64,000 bases of DNA from Nonomuraea aurantiaca (GCF_020215705.1 NZ_JAIWNB010000030.1:1-64000); one strand, 5' to 3'. Positions 24,504 to 33,984 are shown, counted from the first letter of the stretch. The notes: generated from the letters alone by a model not told the origin. Numbers and translations are program-made.

Positions 24504-27038
24504 TCAACCGATCGTGATGCGATCGAGGTTCGGACCGCCGCCGGCCGTGGTGGCGGTGGCGCGGATGGTGTTGGCGCCCGCGTTCAGCGGGACCGTGATC
24601 GACTTGGTCGTCCAGGTGTCCCAGTTCGCCGTCGGGTCGAAGGCGAGCTCGTCGGAGACGAGGGTGCCGTTGACCGTGACGTCCATCGGCCGGTTGGCCG
24701 CGGTGCCGTTGGCGAACCGCAGCGTCAGCGTGGCGTTCCCGGCCGACTCGGCGTTCGCCGAGAACTCGACGTAGGAGCCGGCGAGGTTGTCGTAGTTGAC
24801 GAACCCGGTCCCGGTGAAGCCGGTGTGGTTGGACTCCGCCACACCCTGGGAGATCGTGGCGTCCTCGGCCTGGTAGTCGGTGGTGGTCCCGCCGCCGCCC
24901 GGGGTCACGTCCACGTCGATGTAGTCGATGTTGGGGTTGCCGTTCGCCGTGGTCGCTGTGGCGCGGATGGCGTTGGCCCCGGCGTTGACCGGGACCGTGA
25001 AGGTGTCGGTGGCCCAGGTGTCCCACGTGCCGGTGCTGCCGTAGTCACGGCTGGCGAACACCGTCGTGCCGTTGACCGCGATCGCCGACGGCCGGTTGGT
25101 CGTGGTGCCGTTGGCGTACGCCAGCTTGATCGTCGCCGTGCCCGCCGCGGCGGCGGTGACGGACCACTGCAGGTAGGACCCGGCGGCGTTGTCGCCGTTG
25201 ACGTAGCCCGTGCCGCTGTAACCGGTGTGGGAGTTCTCGAAGATCCCCTGCGAGATCGTCGCGTCCTCCGCCTCGTAGCGGCCCGGCGGAGGTGTCGTGC
25301 CGCCGGCCGCGTACTGGCCGCCGACCCACGCCTCGTCCACCCGCCAGCGGGAGACGCCGTGGTGGCCGGTCTTGGTGAGCCTGACGTAGCGGGCGGTGGT
25401 GGCGGTCAGGTCGATGAACTGCACGCCGCGCGCGTTCGGCACGGTGCCGGTCTTGACCGCGCTCCCCCAGCTCGACCCGTCGTTGCTGACGTGCACCTGG
25501 TAGCCGGAGATGCGGGCCGACCCGGACGAGGGGTAGACGGTCGAGTCCTCCCGCTGGTTGACGGCCAGGTACTGGATCCGCTTGGCCGAGCCCAGGTCGA
25601 AGGTCAGGGACGCGGGCTCGGCGGCGTTGCTGTCCCAGTAGGTGAGGTAGTCGCCGTCACCCGCGGCCGAGGCGCCGTGGCCGCTGGTGGAGGAGCTCGC
25701 CGACAGCGAGACGCCGCTGTAGATGCCCTCACGGCCGCTGGAGATCACCTTGAAGACGGTGTCGTACGGGTCCCACGAGGAGATGCCGCTCAGCGTCAGC
25801 GTCCCGTTGGCCTGCGTGAACGTCACCGGCGAGCCGGTACGCAGGTTCGTCACCGAGCTGATCCGGTAGCCGTTGTCACGCACGGACAGCGTGCTGCCGG
25901 ACGGCGGCGTGACGACGTGGATGTAGTGCCGGTTGGGATCGGTCTTGGAGATCGTGGTCACGCCGTGGGCGCCGTTGTTCCAGAAGCCCGGTTTGAGCCC
26001 GCCGAACATGTAGCCGCCGCCCTCGGTGCCGCCGAGCGACTCCCAGATCTCCTCCAGATAGGTGTTGGCGAAGTTGTTGAAGCTCACCTGCTGGGCGGGG
26101 AACTTGCCGTTGACCATCGCGGTCTCGGCCATCAGCGCCTTCACCGACGATCCGGCGTTGGTGATGAGCCGGCCCAGCGTGAGCTTGCGGTCCACCGCCT
26201 GGTCCGAGCCGCCGTACCACCAGGGGCCGCCGGTCGGCAGCTTGAAGTCGGCCTCGATCAGCCTCGGCAGCGCCGTGTAGACCGCCTGCGGGTAGTCGTA
26301 GGAGGGCGTCATGCCGGTCTTCTGCTCGTTGCTGATCATGTCCATGATCGGCGTGTCTTCGTTGTTGTTCGAGATCGTCATGTCCGAGCGCTGCTGGTAG
26401 ATCTTGGCGTAGAGGTTGTTGCTCTCCCAGTAGGCGTTGTCGTTGTCGATCCAGAACCCGGCCAGCTTCGGATAGCGCTGCATCTGCTCGAAGAACTGCA
26501 GGTAGCTGAACTCCCCGAACCCGTCACGGGTGGTCAGGTCCACGTTGTGGCCGACGTAACTGGAGAAGGCCGAGGAGTTGAGCCAGTCGCCGGAGCTGAG
26601 CCCCTCGTTGTGCCACTGCGGGTCGTCGGTCATGTAGTTGATGACCTTCAGTCCCTGCGCGTCGGCGGCGTCGATCAGCTCGCCCAGGAAGTCCCGCGTG
26701 GTGCGGCACGAGCCGGGGATCGACGACGGGTACGGCCTGGCGTAGCCGAGCCTGCTGTGGAAGGTGGCCAGGACGATGTACTGGGCGTGCAGCTTCTTGG
26801 CCTCGTTGACCCAGTAGGAGGCACTCCAGCCGCCGTTGGTCACGTCGGCTTCCCAGCCGCTGCAGCTGGTGTGCTGCGGCGAGGTGCGCTCGCCCCAGTG
26901 CAGGAAGACGCCGGCGATCGAGTTGCGCAGGAACGCCTGCCGCGGGTGTTGCAGGTCGGCCCGGGCGGGAAGTGCGGTGAGCAGGCCGAGCAGGAGGGCG
27001 AGTACGGCGAAGACCGCCGTACGCGACACACGGGACAT
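24504..27038 (-). CDS. Secreted GH29-like (alpha-L-fucosidase-type) enzyme with F5/8C and two CBM35-like modules
   Basis: An 844-residue protein with a signal peptide (LLLGLLTALPARA). The catalytic half resembles GH29: GVFLHWGERTS near the start, then KKLHAQYIVLATFHS and GFWIDNDN, where Asp would be the nucleophile. It diverges from canonical fucosidases in the KHHDGF region (here TFHSRLGY), so activity on fucose is uncertain. A discoidin-type (F5/8C, CBM32-like) domain spans about 455-575, followed by two CBM35-like modules to the C-terminus. The ATG at 27038 lies 10 nt after the upstream gene's stop, with AGGAG overlapping that stop, so the two are translationally coupled. Confidence 0.8.
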   Translation of the reverse strand: MSRVSRTAVFAVLALLLGLLTALPARADLQHPRQAFLRNSIAGVFLHWGERTSPQHTSCSGWEADVTNGGWSASYWVNEAKKLHAQYIVLATFHSRLGYARPYPSSIPGSCRTTRDFLGELIDAADAQGLKVINYMTDDPQWHNEGLSSGDWLNSSAFSSYVGHNVDLTTRDGFGEFSYLQFFEQMQRYPKLAGFWIDNDNAYWESNNLYAKIYQQRSDMTISNNNEDTPIMDMISNEQKTGMTPSYDYPQAVYTALPRLIEADFKLPTGGPWWYGGSDQAVDRKLTLGRLITNAGSSVKALMAETAMVNGKFPAQQVSFNNFANTYLEEIWESLGGTEGGGYMFGGLKPGFWNNGAHGVTTISKTDPNRHYIHVVTPPSGSTLSVRDNGYRISSVTNLRTGSPVTFTQANGTLTLSGISSWDPYDTVFKVISSGREGIYSGVSLSASSSTSGHGASAAGDGDYLTYWDSNAAEPASLTFDLGSAKRIQYLAVNQREDSTVYPSSGSARISGYQVHVSNDGSSWGSAVKTGTVPNARGVQFIDLTATTARYVRLTKTGHHGVSRWRVDEAWVGGQYAAGGTTPPPGRYEAEDATISQGIFENSHTGYSGTGYVNGDNAAGSYLQWSVTAAAAGTATIKLAYANGTTTNRPSAIAVNGTTVFASRDYGSTGTWDTWATDTFTVPVNAGANAIRATATTANGNPNIDYIDVDVTPGGGGTTTDYQAEDATISQGVAESNHTGFTGTGFVNYDNLAGSYVEFSANAESAGNATLTLRFANGTAANRPMDVTVNGTLVSDELAFDPTANWDTWTTKSITVPLNAGANTIRATATTAGGGPNLDRITIG

Positions 27039-27048
27039 ATGCGTGCTC

Positions 27049-28218
27049 CTAGGGTCCGGTGATGTCGAGGTAGTCGAGGTTCGGGCAGCCGTTGGCGGTG
27101 GTGGCGGTGAGCCTGACCGTGTTCGCGCCCGCGACGAGGGTGGCGTTGACGGTCTTGCTCGCCCACGTGGTCCAGGCGCCGGTGCCCGCGAAGCTCAGCC
27201 CCGAGGCGACGACGGTGCCGTTGACCGTGACGTCCATGGGCCGGTTGGCGGAGGTGCCGTTGGCGTACCGGATGGTGAGAGTCGCGGGGCCCGCGGTGCC
27301 CTGCTGGAACCCCCACTGGGTGTACGCGCCCGCCACGTTGTCGGAGTTGACGAAGCCGGTGCCGGAGAAGCCGGCGTGGTTGGACTCGACCACGCCCTGG
27401 GAGATCGTCGCGTTCTCCGCCTCCAGGCGGGTCGCGGTGACCTGCACCTGCTTGTAGGCCCGCATGTTGGTGAGCAGCATGTAGCAGTTCTGCAGCGAGC
27501 CCGAGGTGTCGCCGAGCGAGCGGTAGATGCCCCATTTGGGGCGGACCCGGTCGCCCAGGAACGTGTCGCCGGTCTTGGTGGCGTCGACCAGCGTGGTGCT
27601 CCCGTCGCGCAGCACCCAGCGGACCGAGCCCGCGCTGCCGTCGCCGATCTTGATCTCGTACTCGGCGTCGATCCACTTGTCCTGCAGCGGCTCCAGGTTG
27701 GTCCGGCCGACCAGGATGCCCTGCTCGTAGATCGTGTGCTCGATGGTCTGCACGCCGTTCACCCGGCGCAACGAGGTGGTCGTGATGGGCAGCCCGCCGG
27801 TGCCCGGCATCTTCGTCTGGCTGATGTGGGTGAAGGTCGTGGTGGCCTTCAGCGAGCTCGGGATGAACATCGAGTACGTGACCCGCCACGTCTCGCCCTT
27901 CAGCCACTGCAGGTAGCCACTGGGGTTGCGGGTGCCGGTCACCTCCTGGCGCTGCCGGTCGGTCATCGTGTCGCGGTCGACCGTGTGCATGTTGAAGCGG
28001 AAGTTGTTCCCTTCGGCGAAGATGTGCGGCTGACCGGCGGGGTGGGAGTCGGCGCGGTCGTCCTCGATCGTCTCGAACGCGCCGAGCCCGACCGACGACG
28101 CCTCCGGCGCCCACATGAGCTGCCAGGCGACCGCCGCCGCGGCCGGGCGGGCGGGCAGGTACGGGGTGAGGAGTGCGGCGCCTACGAGGGTCCCCAGCTG
28201 GCGTCGGGTGATGTCCAT
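27049..28218 (-). CDS. Tat-exported polysaccharide-lyase-like protein with CBM35-like module
   Basis: A 389-residue protein with a Tat signal (DITRRQLGTLVG). Residues about 30-265 look like a beta-jelly-roll of the heparin-lyase/PL20-type superfamily: FRFNMHTVDRD early, TTTFTHISQTK in the middle, and WGIYRSLGD near the end of the domain. Family assignment is tentative and catalytic residues are not certain. One CBM35-like module follows (EAENATISQGVVESNHAG). Start and stop lie 6 and 10 nt from its neighbours, so it is in the same operon as the GH95- and GH29-like genes. A lyase would create unsaturated uronic ends, the substrate of the divergent GH105 enzyme. Confidence 0.6.
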   Translation of the reverse strand: MDITRRQLGTLVGAALLTPYLPARPAAAAVAWQLMWAPEASSVGLGAFETIEDDRADSHPAGQPHIFAEGNNFRFNMHTVDRDTMTDRQRQEVTGTRNPSGYLQWLKGETWRVTYSMFIPSSLKATTTFTHISQTKMPGTGGLPITTTSLRRVNGVQTIEHTIYEQGILVGRTNLEPLQDKWIDAEYEIKIGDGSAGSVRWVLRDGSTTLVDATKTGDTFLGDRVRPKWGIYRSLGDTSGSLQNCYMLLTNMRAYKQVQVTATRLEAENATISQGVVESNHAGFSGTGFVNSDNVAGAYTQWGFQQGTAGPATLTIRYANGTSANRPMDVTVNGTVVASGLSFAGTGAWTTWASKTVNATLVAGANTVRLTATTANGCPNLDYLDITGP

Positions 28219-28224
28219 GGCTTC

Positions 28225-31200
28225 CTATCCGATGGTGATCTTGTCGAGGTTGGGGCCCCCGTTGGCCGTCGTGGCGGTCGTCCTGATCGTGTTGGCCCCC
28301 GCGGTGAGCTGGACGGTGAGCGTGGCGGTCTGCCAGGTGTCCCAGCTCCCGGTGCCCGTGAAGTCGCGGTTGACGGTGGTGCCGTTGACCGCGATGGCCA
28401 GCGGCCGGTTGATCGTGGTGCCGTTGGCGTAGCGGAGCGTCAGCGTGGCGGCGCCCGCCTGCGCGGCGGTCACGGTGAACTCGACGTACGAACCGGCGAC
28501 GTTGTCGAAGTTGACGAAGCCGGCGCCGGTGAAGCCGGTGTGGTTGGACTCCACGACGCCCTGGGAGATCGTGGCGTCCTCGGCCTGGTAGTCGGTGCCG
28601 CCCCCCGAGGCCGGCGCCACGTCGATGTAGTCGATGTTCGGGTTGCCGTTGGCCGTGGTCGCGGTGGCCCGCAGCGTGTTGGCCCCGGCGTTGACCGGGA
28701 CCGTGAAGGTGTCGGTGGCCCAGGTGTCCCACGTGCCGGTGCTCGCGTAGTCACGGGTGGCGAACACCGTCGTGCCGTTGGCCGCGATCGCCGACGGCCG
28801 GTTGGTGGTGGTGCCGTTGGCGTACCGGAGCTTGATCGTCGCCGTGCCGGCCGCCGCCGCCTCGAAGGCCCACTCGATGAAGGCGCCCGCCGCGTTGTCG
28901 CCGTTGACGTAGCCCGTGCCGCTGTAACCGGTGTGGGAGTTCTCGAAGACGCCCTGCGAGATCGTCGCGTCCTCCGCCTCGTAGCGGCCCGGCGGCGGCG
29001 GTGTGACCGCGCCCGGCAGGCCCCAGGCGGCGCCCGGCGTGGCGATCGGCACCGGCGCGATGACCAGGTCGGGGACCGCGCCCGCGTACACGAGCACCTC
29101 ACGGTTCTTGGGCAGGGTGATGCCCAGGACGCCGCCGCCCAGGTCCGAGACCGTGGCCGGAGTGCCGTCGTCGAGCACCGCGGTGACCGTGCCGGTCAGG
29201 CCGTGGTCGAGCTTGAGCGGCTCACCCGCCAGGCTCCTGACCCGGACGAAGCGGGTGGTGCCCGCCTGCCGTACCGCGGAGACGAGGAAGGCGCCCTGCG
29301 TGCGGAAGTCGTGCAGCGTGACGTCGGGCCACGAGCCCGGTACGGCGGGGAAGACGCGGACGACGCCGCCCCAGCTCTGGCAGAGCAGGTCGTGGATCGA
29401 CTGCGAGGCCGACAGCGGTGTCTCGATGACCGGTCCGGCCTCGGTGTAGTGGGTGTTGGCCCGGCATGGATACGACGTCGAGGGGTCGAAGAACTTCAGC
29501 AGGTAGGACAGCGCCGTGTCGCCCCGCCGCATCATGGCGTACATGGAGGCGGCGCCGGTGTAGCTGTAGCCGCGGTGGGCGCCGGTCAGGGCGTGCCACC
29601 GGACGATCGACTTCTCGATCAGCGAGCGGTTGCCCGTCTGATCCCAGTTGACCAGGTAGAGGGGATAAATCATCAAAAGGTGGGAGTAGTGGCGGTGGGA
29701 CTGCGCGTACGGCGTGCTGCCGCCGATCATGTAGCCGTTCGTGTCCGTCGGGTACGACACGAGCGTGCTGAGCACCTGCTGCCACTTGGTCTTCAGCGGG
29801 TCGTCGATACCCAGGCGGGCCGCCGAGTCGAGCAGCGTCTGGCAGCCCCACCTGATGAGGGCCAGGTCGTAGTTGGTGTCCTGCGGCGGGACGGTCGGGT
29901 ACTCGGGCGACAGCGTGCTCGGCAGGTGCAGCTTGCCGTCACTGCCACTGGCCAGGAAGTGCAGGTAGTAGTTGATCGCCCGGCGCAGCAGCGGGAACAG
30001 CGTGTCCCTGAGCAGCCCGTCGTCCATCGTGTGCCGGTAGGACAGCCACACGTTGTGCAGCGCCCAGGTCAGGTCGCCGACCTCGGCGCCGCTGCCGGGC
30101 GTGCCGACGCTCCGGTTGGCGAACATGTCCGAGCTGCGGCCCACGCCCGAGGAGTCGCTCCGGTACGCGCTGGGCACGTTGGCGGTCAGCTGCGCCCGGT
30201 TCTGGTCGAGCGTGCTGGTGACCGAGTCGAGCTCCAGGTGGTTGGAGCCGTGGATGAGCCAGTACTCCAGCTGCACGTTGAGGTTCCACCACACGCCGGG
30301 CCACGGGGTGGGCTCCAGCCATGGGCCGGTCGTCGCCATCACCGGCGCGCCCGCGCGGGTGGCGGAGGCCACCTTGTAGAGCTGGATCCAGTGGAAGCTC
30401 TGCAGCCGCTGGTGCGGGATGGACACGAAGCTCTTGCGGTAGAAGGCGTGCCACCAGGTCCGGTGCGCCGCCCGCAGCGTGTCGTACGAGCCCGCGTTCT
30501 GGATCCGGCCGAGCGAGGTCGTCTCGGCCGCGGTGTTGGACGGGAAGCTGTGGGCGACCGACAGCAGCAGGAGGTTGCCGCTCTGCCGGTAGGCGGTGGC
30601 GGTCTGCCCTCCCCCGGCCAGCCCCTGGAGCACCTGCTTGACGTCGCCGGTGGTCTTGGTGGTGTAGGCCGGGTTGTGCGTGTAGCCGGACGGCGGATCC
30701 TCCGACGCCTGCCTGGGACTGTCGGCCACCTCCGGGTGGAAGGTCCACCGGACCTGCTCACCGCCCGTGACCGAGGCGCTGGCCACGAACGTCTCGTCAT
30801 GGATGAACGCGGTGAACGTGATCTTCCCCGACGAGGTGGTGACGGTACCGGTCAGCTCGGCGTCCCACAGGCTCAGCCGCCAGTCGACGGCGGTGATGGT
30901 GCCGACGGGGTCGAGCGTGAGATGGCCGACGGGCAGCCTGCAGGTGCCGAACCCGCTGCCGAACTCCGGCCGGTGGTCCTGGACGCGGCCGTGCTGGGTG
31001 GTGAAGCGGATCTTGTTGGCGTCCGGCTCCTTGTAGATCATGCTGCCGAGCAGGCCGTCGCCCAGGAACGGGCCCTCGTGCCAGACCGTGGGCAGCTTGC
31101 CCCACAGCAGGTCCTGCTCCCGCAGGAACGCGGCCCACTGGGCGTCCGAGGTCATCCGGACGTCGAGCGTCCAGGGCGCCGACCGCGCCTCGGCACGAGC

Positions 31201-31308
31201 GGGGATGGCGGTGGTGCCGCTCAGCGCCGCCGTGGCCAGGGTGCCAAAGGCGCCGCCCAGCACCACCCGGCGCGTCGGCTTACTCTCACTGTCGTCAGGT
31301 TCCATCAC
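28225..31308 (-). CDS. Tat-exported GH95-like enzyme with two CBM35-like modules
   Basis: A 1027-residue protein with a Tat signal (TRRVVLGGAFGTLATAAL). The catalytic part follows GH95 (alpha-L-fucosidase/galactosidase): WHEGPFLGDGLLGSMIY, then GVWWNLNVQLEYW with the Asn pair, then STLSPEYP with the general-acid Glu. The Asp expected in an IDGNFG motif is Glu in VIETPLSASQSI, an atypical substitution. Two CBM35-like modules end the protein. The GTG at 31308 has GGAGA 7 nt upstream; an ATG one codon later is possible. It is followed after 6 nt by the lyase-like gene. Substrate is likely an alpha-linked deoxyhexose or galactose side chain, by family only. Confidence 0.8.
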   Translation of the reverse strand: MMEPDDSESKPTRRVVLGGAFGTLATAALSGTTAIPARAEARSAPWTLDVRMTSDAQWAAFLREQDLLWGKLPTVWHEGPFLGDGLLGSMIYKEPDANKIRFTTQHGRVQDHRPEFGSGFGTCRLPVGHLTLDPVGTITAVDWRLSLWDAELTGTVTTSSGKITFTAFIHDETFVASASVTGGEQVRWTFHPEVADSPRQASEDPPSGYTHNPAYTTKTTGDVKQVLQGLAGGGQTATAYRQSGNLLLLSVAHSFPSNTAAETTSLGRIQNAGSYDTLRAAHRTWWHAFYRKSFVSIPHQRLQSFHWIQLYKVASATRAGAPVMATTGPWLEPTPWPGVWWNLNVQLEYWLIHGSNHLELDSVTSTLDQNRAQLTANVPSAYRSDSSGVGRSSDMFANRSVGTPGSGAEVGDLTWALHNVWLSYRHTMDDGLLRDTLFPLLRRAINYYLHFLASGSDGKLHLPSTLSPEYPTVPPQDTNYDLALIRWGCQTLLDSAARLGIDDPLKTKWQQVLSTLVSYPTDTNGYMIGGSTPYAQSHRHYSHLLMIYPLYLVNWDQTGNRSLIEKSIVRWHALTGAHRGYSYTGAASMYAMMRRGDTALSYLLKFFDPSTSYPCRANTHYTEAGPVIETPLSASQSIHDLLCQSWGGVVRVFPAVPGSWPDVTLHDFRTQGAFLVSAVRQAGTTRFVRVRSLAGEPLKLDHGLTGTVTAVLDDGTPATVSDLGGGVLGITLPKNREVLVYAGAVPDLVIAPVPIATPGAAWGLPGAVTPPPPGRYEAEDATISQGVFENSHTGYSGTGYVNGDNAAGAFIEWAFEAAAAGTATIKLRYANGTTTNRPSAIAANGTTVFATRDYASTGTWDTWATDTFTVPVNAGANTLRATATTANGNPNIDYIDVAPASGGGTDYQAEDATISQGVVESNHTGFTGAGFVNFDNVAGSYVEFTVTAAQAGAATLTLRYANGTTINRPLAIAVNGTTVNRDFTGTGSWDTWQTATLTVQLTAGANTIRTTATTANGGPNLDKITIG

Positions 31309-31390
31309 GCGAGGTTCTCCAGCTGCTGTGGGGGGTGTGCTCCGGGGGGACAGGCGGGCGCGCCGAAGCGCCGCCGCCAGGCGGGGGGGC

Positions 31391-31456
31391 GTGCGTCACA
31401 GGGGGGTGGAGCGCCAGATCACCAGTGCGTCACTGGATGTTGGAGCGCCTGATCAC
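31391..31456. repeat. Two 32-nt direct repeats spanning the sugar dehydrogenase-like gene stop codon
   Basis: Copies at 31391-31422 and 31425-31456 begin GTGCGTCAC and end TGGAGCGCC(A/T)GATCAC, with about five mismatches and a 34-nt period. The TGA of the gene (31430-31432) has its counterpart at 31396-31398. Confidence 0.85.
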
Positions 31457-33856
31457 GTCGGCGTCACCGTTGCCGTTGTTGTCGGAGTTGGTGGAGCCGA
31501 ACCAGATGGCACTGGCGTTCGGCACCTTCTCCACCGCGCGGAGCCGGCCGTACGTCCCGTTGAAGTAGGAGTTGACCGTCGAGACGTTCTCGCCGTTGAG
31601 CACGATCCGCCACAGCCGCTGGCCGCGCAGCGCCGCCATGAACACGGTGTTGTTGACGATGGCGATGCCGCTGGGCGAGGCCTCCGAGACACTCCACGTG
31701 TACTTGGGATTGGTCATGCCGGAGGTGCTGCAGGTGCCCTCACAGGTGGGCCAGCCGTAGTTCTTGCCCGGCTGGATCAGGTTGAGCTCGTCCCTGGAGG
31801 AGTTGCCCAGCTCCGACTCCCACAGCCGACCGGCCGAGTCCCACGCGAGACCCTGCGGGTTGCGGTGGCCGTAGCTGTAGACGCGGGTGTTGAACGGGTT
31901 GCCCGGAGCGGCCGCGCCCGTCTTGGTGATGCGCAGGATCTTGCCGTTGAGCGAGCTGAGGTTCTGCGCGTTGCTGCTCTGCTGGGCGTCGCCCGCGGTG
32001 ACGTACAGGTAGCCGTCGGGGCCGAACCTGATGCGGCCGCCGTTGTGGTAGCGGTTCTTGTCGATCATGCCTTGCAGGATCGCGCTGTAGCCGCTGAGCG
32101 TGGTGCCGTTGAAGTTCATCTTCGCGATGCGGTTGCCCTCGGAGGCGGTGTGCATGAAGAACACCTCCTGGTCGGTCGTGCCGTTCCAGGTGGGCGAGAA
32201 GTCGAGGCCCAACAGGCCGCCCTCGCCGTCGGTGGTCACCACGTTGGGCACGGTGCCGACCTGCGTCTTGGTTCCCGACGGGGTGATCTTGAATACCTTG
32301 AACGAGTCCCGCTCGGTGACCAGCGCGTACGAGCCGTCGGGCGCCCAGGAGATGTCCCAGGGGATGTCCCAGCCGCCGGCGATCGTGGTCGGCGTCTGCG
32401 GCACGGTGCCGCAGCCGCCGGTCGTGAACGAGGCGGAGGCCGCGCTCGGCGTGGAGAGCTGGTTGGCGCTGTCCCGCGCGACAACGTCGAGCGTGTAGGT
32501 GTGCGCGCATTCCAGCGCCACGCTGCTGCTGGTCGCGGGCGGCGTGCCGGTGACCGTCTGCAGCACGGTGCCGGTGGCGTGGTCCCGGATCAGGTAGGCG
32601 CGCACGCCGTTGTCATCGGTCGAGGCGGCCCAGGTCACGGTGGCCGAGGTGGGCTGCACACCGGTCACGGTGGGCTGGCCGGGCTGCGACGGCGGGTTGT
32701 CCGCGGGCGCGGGCAGCGTGCGGCAGTTCACCTCCGGGCTGCTCAGCGACACGTTCCCGGACGCGTCCCGGGCGAACACCGAGATCTGGTACGGGAAGTC
32801 GGCGTTCAGCCCCGTCACCGTGTACGGCGGCGCGGGCGCGGTGGCGATCTGGGTGCCCTGGTGGAAGATGTCGTAGGCCACGACGCCGACGTTGTCGGTC
32901 GACGTCGGCCAGTCCAGCCGGATGCTGTTGGAGGTGATGTCACTGCACACCGGCTGACCAGGGGCGGTCGGCTTCTCGGTGTCACCGGGGCCGCTGACGC
33001 GCAGCCGGTCGAGGTTCGGGCCTCCGTTGGCGGTGGTGCCGGTGGCTCTGATCGTGTTGCCGCCGGCGTTCAGCGTGGCGTTGAGGCTGATCTCCTGCCA
33101 CGTGGTCCACGCGCCGGTGCCCGGGAAGGACTGGCTGGCCGCGATGGACGTACCGTTGACCGTGACGCTCATCGGCCGGTCCACGGTGGTGCCGTTGGCG
33201 AAGCGGAACGTCAGGGTCTGCGGCCCGGTGGTCGCGGCGCTCACCGCGAACTCGACGTAGGAGCCGGCCACGTTGTCGTAGTTCACGAAACCGGAGCCGG
33301 TGTAGCCCTCGTGGTTCGCCTCCACGACGCCCTGCGAGATCGTGCCGCTCTCGGCCTGGTAGTCGGTGAAGTTCGAGGACGAGGCGACCTCGGCCTCCAG
33401 GTAGTCCCAGTTCGGGTTGCCGCCCGCGCTACTGGCGGTGGCCTTGATCGTGTTGGTGCCGGCGACGACCGGCGCGGTCAGCGTGACCGTCGCCCAGGTG
33501 TCCCAGTTGGCGGTGGCGTTGAACGCCCGAGCCGCGGCGACGACGGTGCCGTTGACCGCGATGTCACTCGGCCGGTTGGCGCTGGTGCCGTTGGCATAGC
33601 GGAAGGCCAGCGTGGCGGTGCCCGCGCTGGGCGCGTTGATGGTCCATTCGACCGAGGATCCGGCGACGTTGTCACCGTTGACGAAGCCGGTGCCGGAGTA
33701 CCCGGTGTGGTTCGACTCCACGACGCCTTGCGAGATCGTGGCGCTCTCCGCCTCGTATCGGGTGGGCGCCGCGGCGGCCGGAGGGGCCACGACCGTCAGC
33801 GCCCCGGCGACGAGCGCGAGGACACCGGCGAGAACGCGGTACCTGCGTAAGTTCAT
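31430..33856 (-). CDS. Secreted sugar (glucose/sorbosone) dehydrogenase-like protein with two CBM35-like and two FN3 modules
   Basis: An 808-residue secreted protein (signal ending VVAPPAAAAP). Order: CBM35-like (about 35-155), CBM35-like (about 165-290), two fibronectin type III-like modules (about 295-480), then a six-bladed glucose/sorbosone dehydrogenase propeller (WDIPWDISWAPDG; YHNGGRIRFGPDG with the His used by PQQ enzymes; GHRNPQGLAWD). PQQ-type proteins of this family oxidise sugar C1; whether PQQ is used here is unknown. The ATG at 33856 follows AGGAG. It is the first gene of the leftward cluster, 121 nt before the GH95-like gene, and is divergent from GH105. Confidence 0.85.
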   Translation of the reverse strand: MNLRRYRVLAGVLALVAGALTVVAPPAAAAPTRYEAESATISQGVVESNHTGYSGTGFVNGDNVAGSSVEWTINAPSAGTATLAFRYANGTSANRPSDIAVNGTVVAAARAFNATANWDTWATVTLTAPVVAGTNTIKATASSAGGNPNWDYLEAEVASSSNFTDYQAESGTISQGVVEANHEGYTGSGFVNYDNVAGSYVEFAVSAATTGPQTLTFRFANGTTVDRPMSVTVNGTSIAASQSFPGTGAWTTWQEISLNATLNAGGNTIRATGTTANGGPNLDRLRVSGPGDTEKPTAPGQPVCSDITSNSIRLDWPTSTDNVGVVAYDIFHQGTQIATAPAPPYTVTGLNADFPYQISVFARDASGNVSLSSPEVNCRTLPAPADNPPSQPGQPTVTGVQPTSATVTWAASTDDNGVRAYLIRDHATGTVLQTVTGTPPATSSSVALECAHTYTLDVVARDSANQLSTPSAASASFTTGGCGTVPQTPTTIAGGWDIPWDISWAPDGSYALVTERDSFKVFKITPSGTKTQVGTVPNVVTTDGEGGLLGLDFSPTWNGTTDQEVFFMHTASEGNRIAKMNFNGTTLSGYSAILQGMIDKNRYHNGGRIRFGPDGYLYVTAGDAQQSSNAQNLSSLNGKILRITKTGAAAPGNPFNTRVYSYGHRNPQGLAWDSAGRLWESELGNSSRDELNLIQPGKNYGWPTCEGTCSTSGMTNPKYTWSVSEASPSGIAIVNNTVFMAALRGQRLWRIVLNGENVSTVNSYFNGTYGRLRAVEKVPNASAIWFGSTNSDNNGNGDADVIRRSNIQ

Positions 33857-33967
33857 TCGATCACTCCTGCGGGGGTGGTATCTCGGCGAGAGATTGGAGC
33901 TTTTCATCGTGTTCCCACAAATAGTCACAACCGTCAACAGATTCCCGATCTTGGAACGCTCCAATCT

Positions 33968-33984
33968 TTAGGAAACTTTCCTAA
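33968..33984. promoter_or_regulatory. Perfect 17-nt palindrome, candidate operator
   Basis: TTAGGAAACTTTCCTAA reads the same on both strands around its central base. It lies 112 nt upstream of the sugar dehydrogenase-like start and is a good candidate repressor site for the cluster. No regulator gene is within the cluster, so the binding protein is unknown. Confidence 0.6.

Noticed and set aside
26836..31452. A 1538-codon plus-strand open frame across the CBM35 enzymes
   Set aside because: It is the antisense shadow of four well-supported minus-strand genes; its product is Arg/Gly/Val/Asp-rich without motifs.
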